Origin: Ignavibacteria bacterium
GTDB lineage: Bacteria > Bacteroidota > Ignavibacteria > Kapaibacteriales > UBA2268
Length of the DNA stretch: 64,000 nt
Direction: 5' to 3'
NCBI GenBank assembly: GCA_016844745.1
Contig: JAERMQ010000017.1
Location: forward strand, 1 to 64,000
Below the pieces are notes generated by a model, which worked only from the letters and a program-made list of their open reading frames with translations, was not told where the DNA came from and did no database searches. Positions 9,726 through 19,212 of this stretch are shown here, piece by piece (within the stretch, counting starts at the first letter, position 1; each line of letters opens with the position of its first letter). A program made the position numbers and the translations under genes.

Positions 9726-11609
9726 TTGGTAATATTGAAAAAATCAGGGAAATATGATATAATCGTCATTGGCGGAGGTCATGCCGGATTGGAAGCTGCT
9801 TTGGTTGGAGCTAAATTAGACTGCAAAGTACTGTTGCTGACAATGGATAAAAATACTGTTTGCCGTCCGTCTTGTAATCCTTCTATCGGTGGGACTGCTA
9901 AGGGGCATCTTGTAAAGGAAATAGATGCTCTTGGAGGCGCTATGGGACTTCTTGCAGACCGTGCGGGTCTGCAATTCAAAATGCTAAATCGCTCAAAAGG
10001 ACCAGCCGTGTGGTCGCCACGAGCCCAGATAGATAAAGACTTGTACCCTCAAAAAGCGCTTGAACTCTTAATGGGAACGAGTAATTTAGATATTTATGAA
10101 GGTAAAGCTATTGAGATACTATTATCTGATGGGGCTGTCAGTGGTATTAGAACTCAGGCTCATGAAGAAATCGGCGCTAAATGTATAATACTTTGTGCAG
10201 GAACATTTTTAAACGGTAAGATGTTTACCGGAACTAATACAAGCCTTGGCGGACGTTTCGATGAACCTCAGGCAGATAAAATTTCAGACTTACTTGAAGA
10301 TGCAGGCTTTGTGCGAGGACGGCTGAAAACCGGCACTCCGCCTCGAGTTCATGCCCGTTCAATAGATTACACAAAAGTTGGGGAAAGCCTTGGCGATGCT
10401 ATTCCCGAACCGTTTTCTTTCAGGACTCAAAGTGTTGAGAATAAACTCATTTGCTATTCAACTGAAACAAATATCAAAACACATGATGAATTACGCAAAG
10501 GATTCGACCGCTCACCAATGTTTACCGGAGCTATTTTCGGCGTGGGTCCTCGGTATTGCCCTTCGATTGAAGATAAAATTAATCGCTTTGCCGAAAGGAA
10601 TTCTCATAAAATACTACTCGAACCGGAGGGCATGGGAGTAGATTCAGTCTACGTCAATGGTTATTCGACCAGCTTACCGGAGGATGTGCAGTTGGAAGGA
10701 TTGAAAACAATTCCGGGTTTGGAGAATGTCAAATTATTGCGACCGGGTTACGCTGTTGAATATGATTTTTTCTTTCCATATCAATTGAAATTCACTATGG
10801 AAACCAAGTTGATTAATGGGCTTTATTTTGCCGGACAAATCAATGGAACATCAGGCTATGAGGAGGCTGCTGCACAGGGTTTGATTGCAGGTATTAATGC
10901 TGCTTTAGCTTGCAAGGGAAAGGGTACATTCACATTAAAGCGCTCTGAAGCTTATATCGGAGTATTAATTGACGACCTGATTAATAAAAATACTGAGGAG
11001 CCTTATAGAATTTTCACATCTCTTGCTGAATACAGGCTGCTGCTGCGGCAGGATAATGCTGATTTTCGATTGATGAAATACGGTTTTGATTTGGGATTGA
11101 TTCCTCAGGAAAATTATGAGCGGATGTTGGCAAGAAAAGAGTTATTGAATAACGGTTTAGATGAAATCAAGAAGCTCAAATTGAAACCCGAAGAAATTAA
11201 TAAATATCTTACGGAAATTGATGAGCCTGAAATAATTGAATCCTCGACCGTATATTCTTTGGCAAAGCGCAGTGGGACAAACATTGCAGAACTCCTGAAA
11301 TTTTCCGTAAATGCATTAGAAAATGAAACTGCACAAAAAATTCTATTGGATAAAAAAATGTTAGAGCAGCTTGCCTCTGAGATTAAGTATGAAGGCTATA
11401 TAGCGCGACAGACAAAGGAAATCGAATACTTTTTGGAAAATGAAAAGAAGCCCATACCACTGAATTTTGATTATTTCAGACTAAATTCCATCTCAAGCGA
11501 ATCCCGTGAAAAGCTTGCCAAAATCCGTCCGGCATCATTAGGGCAGGCAAGCCGTATTGCAGGCGTTTCCGCGACTGATGTTTCTATTCTTGCATTGTAT
11601 TTGAAGTAA
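9726..11609 (+). CDS. mnmG: tRNA uridine-5-carboxymethylaminomethyl(34) synthesis enzyme MnmG
   Basis: The 627-residue protein is full length for MnmG/GidA. The FAD-binding motif GGGHAG is at residues 16-21, the conserved [20 protein letters not shown] follows, then [11 protein letters not shown], the [14 protein letters not shown] segment and the C-terminal helical domain. With MnmE it modifies U34 of certain tRNAs using FAD and methylene-tetrahydrofolate. No mnmE is in the window. The reading frame opens with TTG at 9726; a second TTG lies three codons later, and neither has a Shine-Dalgarno sequence. A hairpin directly follows the stop. Confidence 0.97.
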   Translation: MVILKKSGKYDIIVIGGGHAGLEAALVGAKLDCKVLLLTMDKNTVCRPSCNPSIGGTAKGHLVKEIDALGGAMGLLADRAGLQFKMLNRSKGPAVWSPRAQIDKDLYPQKALELLMGTSNLDIYEGKAIEILLSDGAVSGIRTQAHEEIGAKCIILCAGTFLNGKMFTGTNTSLGGRFDEPQADKISDLLEDAGFVRGRLKTGTPPRVHARSIDYTKVGESLGDAIPEPFSFRTQSVENKLICYSTETNIKTHDELRKGFDRSPMFTGAIFGVGPRYCPSIEDKINRFAERNSHKILLEPEGMGVDSVYVNGYSTSLPEDVQLEGLKTIPGLENVKLLRPGYAVEYDFFFPYQLKFTMETKLINGLYFAGQINGTSGYEEAAAQGLIAGINAALACKGKGTFTLKRSEAYIGVLIDDLINKNTEEPYRIFTSLAEYRLLLRQDNADFRLMKYGFDLGLIPQENYERMLARKELLNNGLDEIKKLKLKPEEINKYLTEIDEPEIIESSTVYSLAKRSGTNIAELLKFSVNALENETAQKILLDKKMLEQLASEIKYEGYIARQTKEIEYFLENEKKPIPLNFDYFRLNSISSESREKLAKIRPASLGQASRIAGVSATDVSILALYLK

Positions 11610-11617
11610 AAAAGGAA

Positions 11618-11650
11618 AGATGTCCTACATCTGGCAGATGTAGGACATCT
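11618..11650 (+). terminator. Hairpin downstream of mnmG
   Basis: A perfect 15-bp stem (AGATGTCCTACATCT paired with AGATGTAGGACATCT) with a GGC loop lies 9 bases after the mnmG stop. There is no T-run, so termination is inferred from position. The inner half is itself partly self-complementary, as in the other long hairpins of this genome. Confidence 0.55.
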
Positions 11651-11686
11651 GATAGCTTTCAACATTAATTAGTATCAACCAATTTC

Positions 11687-11767
11687 TCTTCGCCTTTGCG
11701 TTTTCCTTTGCGGCTTTACGTGAGAAATTTTTCTCACGCAAAGTCGCAAAGGTGCAAAGACGCAAAG
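11687..11767. repeat. Dispersed inverted repeat of the CTTTGCG/CGCAAAG type
   Basis: An imperfect palindrome is made of CTTTGCG-containing words on the left (CGCCTTTGCGTTTTCC) and CGCAAAG words on the right, joined through GTGAGAAATTTTTCTCAC. It is intergenic between mnmG and the small membrane gene. A related AT-shifted form (CTTTGTG/CACAAAG) flanks the BrnT/BrnA pair at 52.5 and 53.2 kb. Confidence 0.75.
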
Positions 11768-11877
11768 TATAAAAACCTTATTTAATAACTATTAACATCA
11801 GTAGAACACAGCCACCACCAACCCTTAACCTTATTAATTTCTTGATTCATAATTAATTAGTTTTTATTCCAAGTTCA

Positions 11878-12102
11878 TTATAGTAATTGTTTCAAGTTTA
11901 TTAATCCATACTTTACTATTATATTTAATATGGTAAATAGTAATATGATATATAAAACTAAAAGACATCCACCGATAATCCTTTTTTTTCTACTCTCATT
12001 TTCAAATTCCTTCATAATCAAATAATATCTTTCTCTTCTATAAAGGAAAATATAATTAAGTAACAATAATGGTACATAAAATATCATTCCAGAATAAAAC
12101 AT
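11878..12102 (-). CDS. Small two-helix membrane protein
   Basis: About 74 residues from the ATG at 12102, with two hydrophobic helices (FYVPLLLLNYIFLY and LLVLYIILLFTILNII) around a charged loop. This start is chosen because GGAGGT lies 6 bases upstream, inside the last codons of the preceding gene; the reading frame stays open further upstream. It is translationally coupled to the GT-C/TPR gene and is probably in its operon. Function unknown. Confidence 0.6.
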   Translation of the reverse strand: MFYSGMIFYVPLLLLNYIFLYRRERYYLIMKEFENESRKKRIIGGCLLVLYIILLFTILNIIVKYGLINLKQLL

Positions 12103-12104
12103 GT

Positions 12105-13952
12105 TCACCTCCATTCCAAACCATTTCTGCGAAGCCACTTTTGCGATACTTCATCCCCCAAACGAGCAGATGAACGGAAGTTTTCGATAGCCTTCTCACG
12201 GTTCCCCGTTTCCAAATATATGACACCTATATTTTTGAAAGCATCAGCATGACGCGGATTCATCATGACCGTTTCTGTAAACATTTCGAGCGCTTTATTC
12301 AAATCCTTCAACTGATAATACAAAACTCCCAAGCTGTTATAAGCTGAGACGTAGTCTGGCTTCTCGGCGATTATTCCTTTGAAATAAAACATGGCGGAAT
12401 CGTATTGCTTCAGAGCCTGAAAAGAAATTCCCAGATTATGACGTGCTTCGAAATGCTTCGGATTAATCACAATAGTTTTTTGGAACATATCGATTGCGTG
12501 AATGTTATCGCCGAGCAATTGATACACATTACCCAGATTATAGACCGGGTCTGTATATGTAGGATTCAGTTCTATTGCTTTCTTCAAATATTCAATAGCA
12601 GCGGGATAGTTTTTCTGCGAATTATAAACGTTTCCGATATTATTATAAGCTAATGAGAAAGTAGGATTGGTCTTGATTACATCGGTGAATAAAGTCATCT
12701 CGTCCTTCCATATTTTTGTTCGCTGCCAGGATAAAAATGATAGTAAAAGAAAAATGATAGTTATAATTGTCAAAATCAATCTTCTATTCAAATATTCGCT
12801 ATTCTTGAGATGGCTGTATAAATAATGAATACCGGCAGCAAGGGCAAAGAACAATCCGATTGAAGGTATATAGAAGAAACGGTCGGCGGTAAAGGCATTA
12901 CCAACAGGTACAATTTGAAGTACAGGCAAAATGGTAATAAAATAAAACAAACACCCGAAAGAAAGAATTTTGGACTTCTTTCGCAAATATAGAGCTAATG
13001 CGACAAGCCCGATAATCACAATAGGAGTTATAAGAACTATTGCCGGTATTGAATCGCCGGTTTTTGGTGGTGCAGAATAATTCGCCGACAAACCGAGCGG
13101 CACGAACATTTTATAGATATAGAAGAATAATCCATAGAAGAATAACAGAATTTTATCAACTAAAGTATTAGCTGGTATTGATTTCAGGCTGCCTTCCGCT
13201 TTCTGCGCATCTATGGTAACCAATCCCAGAATCAATGATACGATAAAAAAAGGAATTTTCTCATAAATAGATTTCCAGTTTATTTTCTTGTTTTCCAAAA
13301 AATCATAGAGCAAAAATACAACGGGAAGCATTACTGCCACTGCCTTCGAGAGACATGCAATAATAAAGAAAATAAAAGATATGATATAAAATTGAATTCG
13401 GTTGCTGTCATTTTTATATTTAAGATAGTAAATCGAAGATAAAACAAAGAATAAACCCAGCAATAAATCTTTTCTGCCGGCTATCCATGCTGCCGACTCA
13501 ACATGCAGCGGATGAATCCCAAAAAGCAACGCTACGAAAAATGCAATGAAACATTCACCTGTCAATTTGCGTATTAGAAAAAAAAGAAAAAAGACGACGG
13601 CTGAATGAAGGAGCAGATTAACGAGATGAAATCCGAATGGTGATGCGCCGAATAGTGAGTAATCAAAGTTATAAGAAGTAATCGTAATGGGATTATAATT
13701 CCCGAAATAGTAATTTGAAAATATGGCTTTAATGAATTTGAATGACAACTCGTAAATATATGGATTTTTTGAAATATAGACGTCATCGTCATATACAAAT
13801 CCATTGAATAATGCAGGACTCATTACAATAAAAACTATGACTGCTGCAGCAAGTGCGACAATATATTGTCGGGATTGATTGTCCTTTGAAGGAGTATATT
13901 TTTTCGCTTTTGAATTATTCTTTTTGACTTGTTGTTTGGTTTTATTTTTCAT
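12105..13952 (-). CDS. GT-C/TPR protein resembling TMTC O-mannosyltransferases
   Basis: The 615-residue protein has a short Lys-rich cytoplasmic N-terminus and about ten membrane helices (residues 30-420). An acidic first-loop motif (VYDDDVYISKNPY) typical of GT-C transferases and the segment HPLHVESAAWIAGRKDLL are present. At least five TPR units follow from about residue 430 (for example NPTFSLAYNNIGNVYNSQ). This arrangement matches eukaryotic TMTC proteins and their bacterial relatives, thought to glycosylate exported proteins with a lipid-linked sugar. Donor and target are not visible here. Confidence 0.85.
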   Translation of the reverse strand: MKNKTKQQVKKNNSKAKKYTPSKDNQSRQYIVALAAAVIVFIVMSPALFNGFVYDDDVYISKNPYIYELSFKFIKAIFSNYYFGNYNPITITSYNFDYSLFGASPFGFHLVNLLLHSAVVFFLFFLIRKLTGECFIAFFVALLFGIHPLHVESAAWIAGRKDLLLGLFFVLSSIYYLKYKNDSNRIQFYIISFIFFIIACLSKAVAVMLPVVFLLYDFLENKKINWKSIYEKIPFFIVSLILGLVTIDAQKAEGSLKSIPANTLVDKILLFFYGLFFYIYKMFVPLGLSANYSAPPKTGDSIPAIVLITPIVIIGLVALALYLRKKSKILSFGCLFYFITILPVLQIVPVGNAFTADRFFYIPSIGLFFALAAGIHYLYSHLKNSEYLNRRLILTIITIIFLLLSFLSWQRTKIWKDEMTLFTDVIKTNPTFSLAYNNIGNVYNSQKNYPAAIEYLKKAIELNPTYTDPVYNLGNVYQLLGDNIHAIDMFQKTIVINPKHFEARHNLGISFQALKQYDSAMFYFKGIIAEKPDYVSAYNSLGVLYYQLKDLNKALEMFTETVMMNPRHADAFKNIGVIYLETGNREKAIENFRSSARLGDEVSQKWLRRNGLEWR

Positions 13953-14015
13953 GTGAATATTAAGTTATGAAATTATGGAATTTTTTCAAAGCAACAAATG
14001 CAACCAATAAAGTGT

Positions 14016-14082
14016 TCATTCAGAGCGAAGCGAAGAATCCAGTCCCAATACCCCTCTGGATTCTTCGCTTCGCTCTGAATGA
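14016..14082. mobile_element. MITE-like core palindrome (GAAGCGAAG type)
   Basis: Arms at 14016-14042 and 14056-14082 are perfect inverted copies over 27 bp and include ATTCAGAGCGAAGCGAAG. The loop carries the GTCCCAAT word found in sister copies. It lies between the divergent GT-C/TPR and TonB receptor genes. Confidence 0.8.
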
Positions 14083-14204
14083 CATTCTTCAGGTTTTTGT
14101 ATTTTCATAAACACGAATTTGACAATTATATGACAAACCATTACAAATATAATTAACAAAATAAATGAAAAAAAATATTAAACTTTGAAAATCGTTTTAC
14201 AGGC

Positions 14205-16523
14205 ATGAAAAAATCAATATTTGTTATAATAGCAACAGTACTACTCTGTTTAATACTTTCAAATTTGGAATTATCTGCAAAAGAAGGTTCGACAATAGCC
14301 GGCACAGTAACGGACTCTGTTTCGGGTGAAAATATTATCGGATTGACAATAGCAATTTATAAAGAATACAAAGAAGGCAGCAAACCCGTAGCAGGAGCTT
14401 ACTCCAACAAATACGGCTTTTATTCTATTCCCGATGTTCCGGTAGGAGAATGGTTTTTGATAGCACGCGGGGTGGGCTATTCTACATATAAAAGAAAAAT
14501 ATTTGTTCGTTCAGACTCAAATCAGAGGATTGATATTCAGCTTAAACAAATTGATGTCCGGTTGCAGGCATTGACAGTAGAAGCCGAACGTGAGCCAAGT
14601 CCTACGCGTTCGATTAGCACAATTGAAGTAACTCCTGAATTTATTACAAAACTTCCATCTTTGGGTGGCGAGCGGGATATCTTCAGGGCTTTGCAGCTTC
14701 TGCCTGGAGTAAAGTCCGCAAGCGAATTATCGAGTGGTTTGTATATCAGAGGCGGTTCCCCAGACCAAAATTTGAATTTATTAGATGGTGTGATTGTATA
14801 TAATCCATCTCATATTATGGGATTTTTAAGCACCTTCAACTCAGATGCCATCAGGGATATAAAACTCATTAAGGGGGCATTCCCTGCTGAATACGGAGGC
14901 AGGTTATCCAGCGTTCTTGATATGACTATGAAAGAGGGAACTAAGGAAAAAATCAAAGGTTCTGGAGGTATCAGCCTTATTAGTACGAGGTTAACAGTAG
15001 AAGGACCTTTAGATGAAAATTCAACATTTATGATTTCAGGACGCAGAATGTACCTTGACCTAATCACCATGCTTGCCGCAGGTGGGGAGGAAATGCCGGT
15101 CTATTATTTTTATGATTTGAATGCCAAAGTTAATTATAAATTATCCGAATCAGACCGTATTTTTCTAAGCGGGTACTTCGGAAAAGATGTTTTGGAGCCA
15201 CCTTCGGGTTCGAAAGGGGATTTCAATATCAATTGGGGAAACTCAACAGGTAATCTTCGTTGGATGCATATCATGTCTCCCGAACTCTTTATGAACTTTT
15301 CATTGATTTATACGAAATATGATTGTAATACCAACCTTGGAAAGTCTGATTCAGGAGCTTATTTCGGCACTGTATCAAATATTCGTGATATTACCTTTAA
15401 GGGAGAAGCCCAATATTTCCCAATTAAGGAGCATATAATAAAGACGGGAGTGGAAGCCACATTCCATCATTTTATTTCGAAAGCTACAAACGATGCACTA
15501 AGTGAAATCATTCCTTCAACCGAAGTTTCTACACTTGAATCTGCATTCTATATTCAGGATGAATGGTCGATTACTCCTGAATTAGCAACTAATTTAGGAA
15601 TGAGATTTTATTACTTCCAGGAGGGAGGATATTTTAATCCGGAACCCCGAATTTCCGCTTCCTATGCTATATCTGATAAATTGAAAATTATCGGGTCTAT
15701 TGCTAATGCTAATCAATATTTACATCTGATTGTCAGGAATGATATTAATTTACCGACGGATTTGTGGTTCCCATCAACCGCTAAAGTTAAACCAAGTAAT
15801 TCCTGGCAGGGAGTTCTCGGATTCGAGACTACGCCTTTCGGAAAGGAATATCTGTTCTCTATTGAAGGCTACTATAAGAAAATGAAAAATTTATATGAGT
15901 TCAGGGATGGGGTTCTGTTTGCTACGGGAATTCCTCTCGAATCGCAGTTTACTACAGGTACGGGTGAAGCTTATGGAATTGAATTTTTCCTAAATAAAAG
16001 AGTTGGGGCTATTACTGGTTGGATAGCATATACCCTTGCCTGGACAAAAAGAACATTTCCCGAATTAAACAATGGTAAACCTTTTTACCCACGCTATGAC
16101 CGTCGCCATGATGTTAGCATTGTATTCACGTACGAATTGAGTGAGAATTGGGAATTAGGTGCAAGCTGGATTTATGCAACCGGGCAAGCCTACACAATGC
16201 CTACCGGGGTTTATTCACTTCCCGATTTTTCCGATAATCCTGATTTTATTAATTATAATTCGAGGTATCAATATTCCGAAAGAAATGGTGAAAGGCTCCC
16301 ATCGTTCCATAAGCTGGATTTGAACTTAATGTATAAGTTTGAAATGTTCGATTTACCTTTCGAATTTTCAATCAATATCTATAATGTTTATAACAGGAAA
16401 AATCCGTTTATGTGGTTTATAGAAAATGAATATAATCCTTATGATAATACAAGTAAAAAGGTAGTGAAGCAATTCACACTCTTTCCGATTATACCGACAT
16501 TCGGATTGAATTTTACTTTTTAA
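14205..16523 (+). CDS. TonB-dependent receptor with carboxypeptidase-like regulatory domain
   Basis: The 772-residue protein has a signal peptide (to about residue 25), an N-terminal beta-sandwich (AGTVTDSVSGENIIG to about 125), a plug domain (LPSLGGERDIFRALQLLPGV; RGGSPDQN; NLLDGV) and a 22-strand-type barrel ending in an aromatic-terminated strand (FGLNFTF). Such receptors import scarce ligands such as iron complexes or oligomers across the outer membrane using TonB energy. The DUF4249 lipoprotein downstream is a usual partner, which suggests a polymer or chelate ligand; specificity is not readable from sequence. Confidence 0.93.
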   Translation: MKKSIFVIIATVLLCLILSNLELSAKEGSTIAGTVTDSVSGENIIGLTIAIYKEYKEGSKPVAGAYSNKYGFYSIPDVPVGEWFLIARGVGYSTYKRKIFVRSDSNQRIDIQLKQIDVRLQALTVEAEREPSPTRSISTIEVTPEFITKLPSLGGERDIFRALQLLPGVKSASELSSGLYIRGGSPDQNLNLLDGVIVYNPSHIMGFLSTFNSDAIRDIKLIKGAFPAEYGGRLSSVLDMTMKEGTKEKIKGSGGISLISTRLTVEGPLDENSTFMISGRRMYLDLITMLAAGGEEMPVYYFYDLNAKVNYKLSESDRIFLSGYFGKDVLEPPSGSKGDFNINWGNSTGNLRWMHIMSPELFMNFSLIYTKYDCNTNLGKSDSGAYFGTVSNIRDITFKGEAQYFPIKEHIIKTGVEATFHHFISKATNDALSEIIPSTEVSTLESAFYIQDEWSITPELATNLGMRFYYFQEGGYFNPEPRISASYAISDKLKIIGSIANANQYLHLIVRNDINLPTDLWFPSTAKVKPSNSWQGVLGFETTPFGKEYLFSIEGYYKKMKNLYEFRDGVLFATGIPLESQFTTGTGEAYGIEFFLNKRVGAITGWIAYTLAWTKRTFPELNNGKPFYPRYDRRHDVSIVFTYELSENWELGASWIYATGQAYTMPTGVYSLPDFSDNPDFINYNSRYQYSERNGERLPSFHKLDLNLMYKFEMFDLPFEFSINIYNVYNRKNPFMWFIENEYNPYDNTSKKVVKQFTLFPIIPTFGLNFTF

Positions 16524-16569
16524 ATGAGATAGTAGATATTATGAATAATAACTTAAAAAGCAGTCTCAT

Positions 16570-16667
16570 AATCCAAGAAGAATGTCATTCTGAACGAAGT
16601 GAAGAATCCAGTCCCAATGCTCCTTCTGGATTCTTCACTTCGTTCAGAATGACATTCTTCTTGGATT
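16570..16667. mobile_element. MITE-like palindrome with 42-bp perfect arms
   Basis: Arms 16570-16611 and 16626-16667 are exact reverse complements across 42 bp, with a 14-base loop (TCCCAATGCTCCTT). It contains the GTCATTCTGAACGAAGTGAAG core. It lies between the TonB receptor and DUF4249 genes and could attenuate transcription between them. Confidence 0.85.
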
Positions 16668-16718
16668 TATTAAACCTTTATAAATGCAGAAAAGACATTG
16701 TTGCATACTAGTTGAAAA

Positions 16719-17591
16719 ATGTTTACGAAAAGGAAAAAAATGAGAATTAATAATAAAAAACCTTTAAAAATCACACTAATGTTAGCCTTTACATTTATAT
16801 TTATGACAGGCTGCGAGCAGGTTGTTGAAGATCCCCAACTTCCATATCATGAGCAAATAGTAATTAGCGCTGTATTGGAGCCTGGTAAAACATCTCCGAA
16901 GATTTCAATCACTAAGACTTTACCTCCATTAGAGGATTATGATATTGAAAAAGCTACAATTTATGATGCTGAAGCTGTGATAACATGCAATGGAGTAAGT
17001 TATCTTCTTCTTATTGGAACAGATAAATTTTATACATCACCTGATTTAACTATTGAATCAGGAAAGAAATATTCTTTGATTGTAAAATGGAAAAATAAAA
17101 GTGCTATAACCGAAACCGTGGTACCTTATCCGGTAAAAATTGATACTTCTTATTATAAATTTATAAAAGAAAGACGGCACAACCATACCGAGCAGTACTT
17201 AAGTATGTTTGTAGGTTTTAAGCCTGAAGGCAATTCCGTGTATGTTGGGTTTCATTATCAATATTTGGATGATTCTTCAAAAAAAATATCTTATAAATAT
17301 AGTCATTCGGATTGTTTACGCTCGATGGATACTAATTCCAAGGGAAGTCTGACATTGAATTTTAAAATATACTATTACGGGGATACTACGAATTTCAAGC
17401 CTAATAGTTATGAGGATTATGTTATTGAATGTTATGATGCCCCATATTTCCAATATTATCAAACCCGTTACAATGGCGGCGAGCCAAACGAACTTTTCGG
17501 AACATCAGGTTCAAATATAATAGGAAATGTCAAGGGTGATGGAATTGGATTATTTATCGGAAGGGCAAAAACCATTTTGAAATTTGATTAA
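16719..17591 (+). CDS. DUF4249 family lipoprotein
   Basis: 290 residues with a lipobox (MTGC, Cys32), then QVVEDPQLPYHEQIVISAVLEP, the typical opening strand of DUF4249. The remainder is beta-rich. In Bacteroidota this family is usually encoded directly after a TonB receptor and is thought to sit on the outer-membrane surface as its accessory protein, as here. The first ATG (16719) gives a slightly long signal peptide; the ATG at 16740 is an equally good start. Confidence 0.85.
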   Translation: MFTKRKKMRINNKKPLKITLMLAFTFIFMTGCEQVVEDPQLPYHEQIVISAVLEPGKTSPKISITKTLPPLEDYDIEKATIYDAEAVITCNGVSYLLLIGTDKFYTSPDLTIESGKKYSLIVKWKNKSAITETVVPYPVKIDTSYYKFIKERRHNHTEQYLSMFVGFKPEGNSVYVGFHYQYLDDSSKKISYKYSHSDCLRSMDTNSKGSLTLNFKIYYYGDTTNFKPNSYEDYVIECYDAPYFQYYQTRYNGGEPNELFGTSGSNIIGNVKGDGIGLFIGRAKTILKFD

Positions 17592-17603
17592 ATAAAAATA
17601 AAT

Positions 17604-17639
17604 AGCCATTCTTCATCCCTGATGGTATAAAGAATGGCT
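17604..17639. terminator. Bidirectional hairpin between convergent genes
   Basis: A 10-bp stem, AGCCATTCTT paired with AAGAATGGCT, has a 16-base loop. It lies 12 bases after the DUF4249 stop and 23 bases past the stop of the convergent COX24-like gene. AT-rich tracts flank both sides. Confidence 0.7.
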
Positions 17640-17662
17640 TCAATTAATATTATTTAAAAATA

Positions 17663-17758
17663 CTAACGATTTCTCTTTTTATGGCGGTTCTTACGCAATC
17701 TTTTCTTGCGTTTATGAGTTGCCATTTTATGTCTTTTTCTTTTCTTTCCGCAAGGCAT
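17663..17758 (-). CDS. AURKAIP1/COX24-domain ribosomal microprotein
   Basis: A 31-residue, extremely basic protein that starts MPCGKKRKRHKMATHKRKK and ends NRHKKRNR. This matches the short AURKAIP1/COX24-domain proteins of Bacteroidota, homologues of mitochondrial mS38, which bind the small ribosomal subunit. It is well below the usual length cut-off for gene finders. It is encoded just downstream of the HU gene on the same strand (104-base gap). Confidence 0.88.
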   Translation of the reverse strand: MPCGKKRKRHKMATHKRKKRLRKNRHKKRNR

Positions 17759-17862
17759 TTAAATCACCACTAAATATAAATTAATAAATGTATATCATAT
17801 AATTCTAACTTGAAACTTATCAATTGAATCGAGCAAACGCAAAACATAATAAGAAAAATCGG

Positions 17863-18156
17863 TTAGCTTTGACTTTTCATTGTCTCATTAACATTCGTCA
17901 GGAATTCAGGAGAAGGTTTGAAAATCGGAACATACCTGAGTTCGAGAGGTACTAAGTCGCCTGTCTTTGGATTGCGTGCCATCCGTGGTTTACGGCTTTT
18001 GGATTTGAAAACACCGAATCCCCGTAATTCGATTCTTTTTCCATTTGCAACGGCATTAATTATGCTGGCGAACACCCCGTCGACAACTGCTTTTGTTTCG
18101 ATTTTTGTTAAGCCAGTGGCTTTTGCGATTCCATCGACAATATCAGCTTTTGTCAT
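17863..18156 (-). CDS. HU/IHF-family DNA-binding protein
   Basis: 97 residues with the complete HU fold: N-terminal helices (MTKADIVDGIAKATGLTK), ELRGFGVFKSKSRKPRMARNP and the DNA-bending arm with RNPKTGD. The C-terminus adds a short Ser/Met-rich tail. It is an abundant nucleoid protein that bends DNA. A well-formed Bacteroidota-type promoter lies 44-75 bp upstream. Confidence 0.96.
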   Translation of the reverse strand: MTKADIVDGIAKATGLTKIETKAVVDGVFASIINAVANGKRIELRGFGVFKSKSRKPRMARNPKTGDLVPLELRYVPIFKPSPEFLTNVNETMKSQS

Positions 18157-18199
18157 AATAAATCCATAAAAAATTAATAAATGCTTATTATATAAGAAG

Positions 18200-18231
18200 C
18201 AAAGTTACGAATTAATGATTAATTATCCAAA
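18200..18231 (-). promoter_or_regulatory. Candidate sigma-A promoter of the HU gene
   Basis: On the minus strand, TTTG (18228-18231) is followed after exactly 20 bp by TAACTTTG (18200-18207), matching the Bacteroidota consensus TTTG-N19-21-TAnnTTTG. The expected start of transcription is about 35 bp before the HU start codon. Confidence 0.7.
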
Positions 18232-18422
18232 ATTTTAAAATAATTATTTTTTTAATTTTTTTTCCATTAAATGATTATCATGGATTCTATCTTCTCTAAA
18301 CCTTGATATTACTATAATTTATTTTTAGTCTCCTATAAAATATAATTATGGGTAGATTAATATTAGAATAATTTGTGATTCCGATTTTCATTTTTGAAAA
18401 AAAAATTCTTCAATCTCATTCT

Positions 18423-18692
18423 TTAATTCGGCTTCTTTTTAGAAAGTACTCTTAAGAAATGTTCCGAAACCCCGAGTTCGCTTGCAATAATTTTCAATGA
18501 TTTTCCCGAATTCTCTTTTATATATTTAATTATAAATCCGTCTAATCGCGACATTTTCGGAATATAAAAGGAAATACCGCCAAAATTCCTTAATAAATTC
18601 CTAACTATTTCAATACCGAATGATTCTGCAAGAAGCTGTAAATCCGGCGTTAGGTCATGAAAACAGACCTGTTCAAAAACATCTTTCATCAT
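18423..18692 (-). CDS. Mor/C-like transcription activator domain protein
   Basis: 89 residues. The pattern QLLAESFGIEIVRNLLRNFGG, then FYIPKMSRLD, then KIIASELGVSEHFLRVL follows the Mor family of phage Mu middle/late activators: helix pair, aromatic-x-x-P-K turn and C-terminal helix-turn-helix. Mor proteins are usually about 130 residues, so this is short but contains both parts. It is near a Cro/CI-type repressor and an S24 protein, so a phage-derived regulatory role is likely. It could equally be a domesticated regulator. Confidence 0.65.
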   Translation of the reverse strand: MMKDVFEQVCFHDLTPDLQLLAESFGIEIVRNLLRNFGGISFYIPKMSRLDGFIIKYIKENSGKSLKIIASELGVSEHFLRVLSKKKPN

Positions 18693-18761
18693 TTTTCTTT
18701 TCCTTTCGATTTAATTTATAAATTTCATTATCTTCTCAAATATTCAGGCTATTAGACTGTA

Positions 18762-18868
18762 GCCTAATATCCTAATAGCCTAATATCCTAATAGCCTAAT
18801 AGCCTAATAGCCTAATAGCCTAATATCCTAATAGCCTAATAGCCTAATAGCCTAATAGCCTAATAGCC
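18762..18868. repeat. Octamer microsatellite (CCTAATAG/CCTAATAT)
   Basis: About 13 tandem 8-mers. On the minus strand the unit reads CTATTAGG. The TAG stop codon of the upstream minus-strand gene (18860-18862) lies inside the first units, so the repeat begins within the coding sequence's last codons. Confidence 0.93.
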
Positions 18869-19189
18869 ATCTTCCAAATCAAAAAAATCCTCGTTAAACT
18901 CTTCGAATGATTCATAGCCATAGAGGGCGTTCTCGATGAATTCATCGATTAAGTATTTTAAATCACCGGCAGAATCATCATCCAAAAGCCGCATCGGAGC
19001 TATACTTTCGAACAATTGACCGAAAATTAGTTTCAGCGATAAATATTTTTCTTCCGTTCGGGAAATATTTTCCTTGGTGTCTGTTACTCCAATTGGAGGT
19101 TCAGGACATTGAATTACGATACAATCCTTCGGGATAATATCCTTTTGTTTTGGCTCTACCGTTTTGGTTTTGCTTGGCTTTTTCTTCAT
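18860..19189 (-). CDS. Acidic protein of the repressor locus, unknown function
   Basis: 109 residues from the ATG at 19189, chosen because AGGAGA lies just upstream. A longer open frame to 19315 would run through the promoter region and is rejected. The N-terminus is basic (MKKKPSKTKTVEPKQK); the C-terminal half is strongly acidic (SFEEFNEDFFDLEDGY). No family recognised. It is divergent from the Cro/CI-type gene, in the position a cro or antirepressor gene takes in phages, but it lacks a visible DNA-binding motif. Confidence 0.6.
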   Translation of the reverse strand: MKKKPSKTKTVEPKQKDIIPKDCIVIQCPEPPIGVTDTKENISRTEEKYLSLKLIFGQLFESIAPMRLLDDDSAGDLKYLIDEFIENALYGYESFEEFNEDFFDLEDGY

Positions 19190-19212
19190 GATTTTTCTCC
19201 TAAAAAATATTA

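Noticed and set aside
16570-16667. Ordinary rho-independent terminator
   Set aside because: The 42-bp arms lack a T-run and the same core recurs at many sites unrelated to gene ends, so a mobile-type repeat is the better call; termination may be a side effect.
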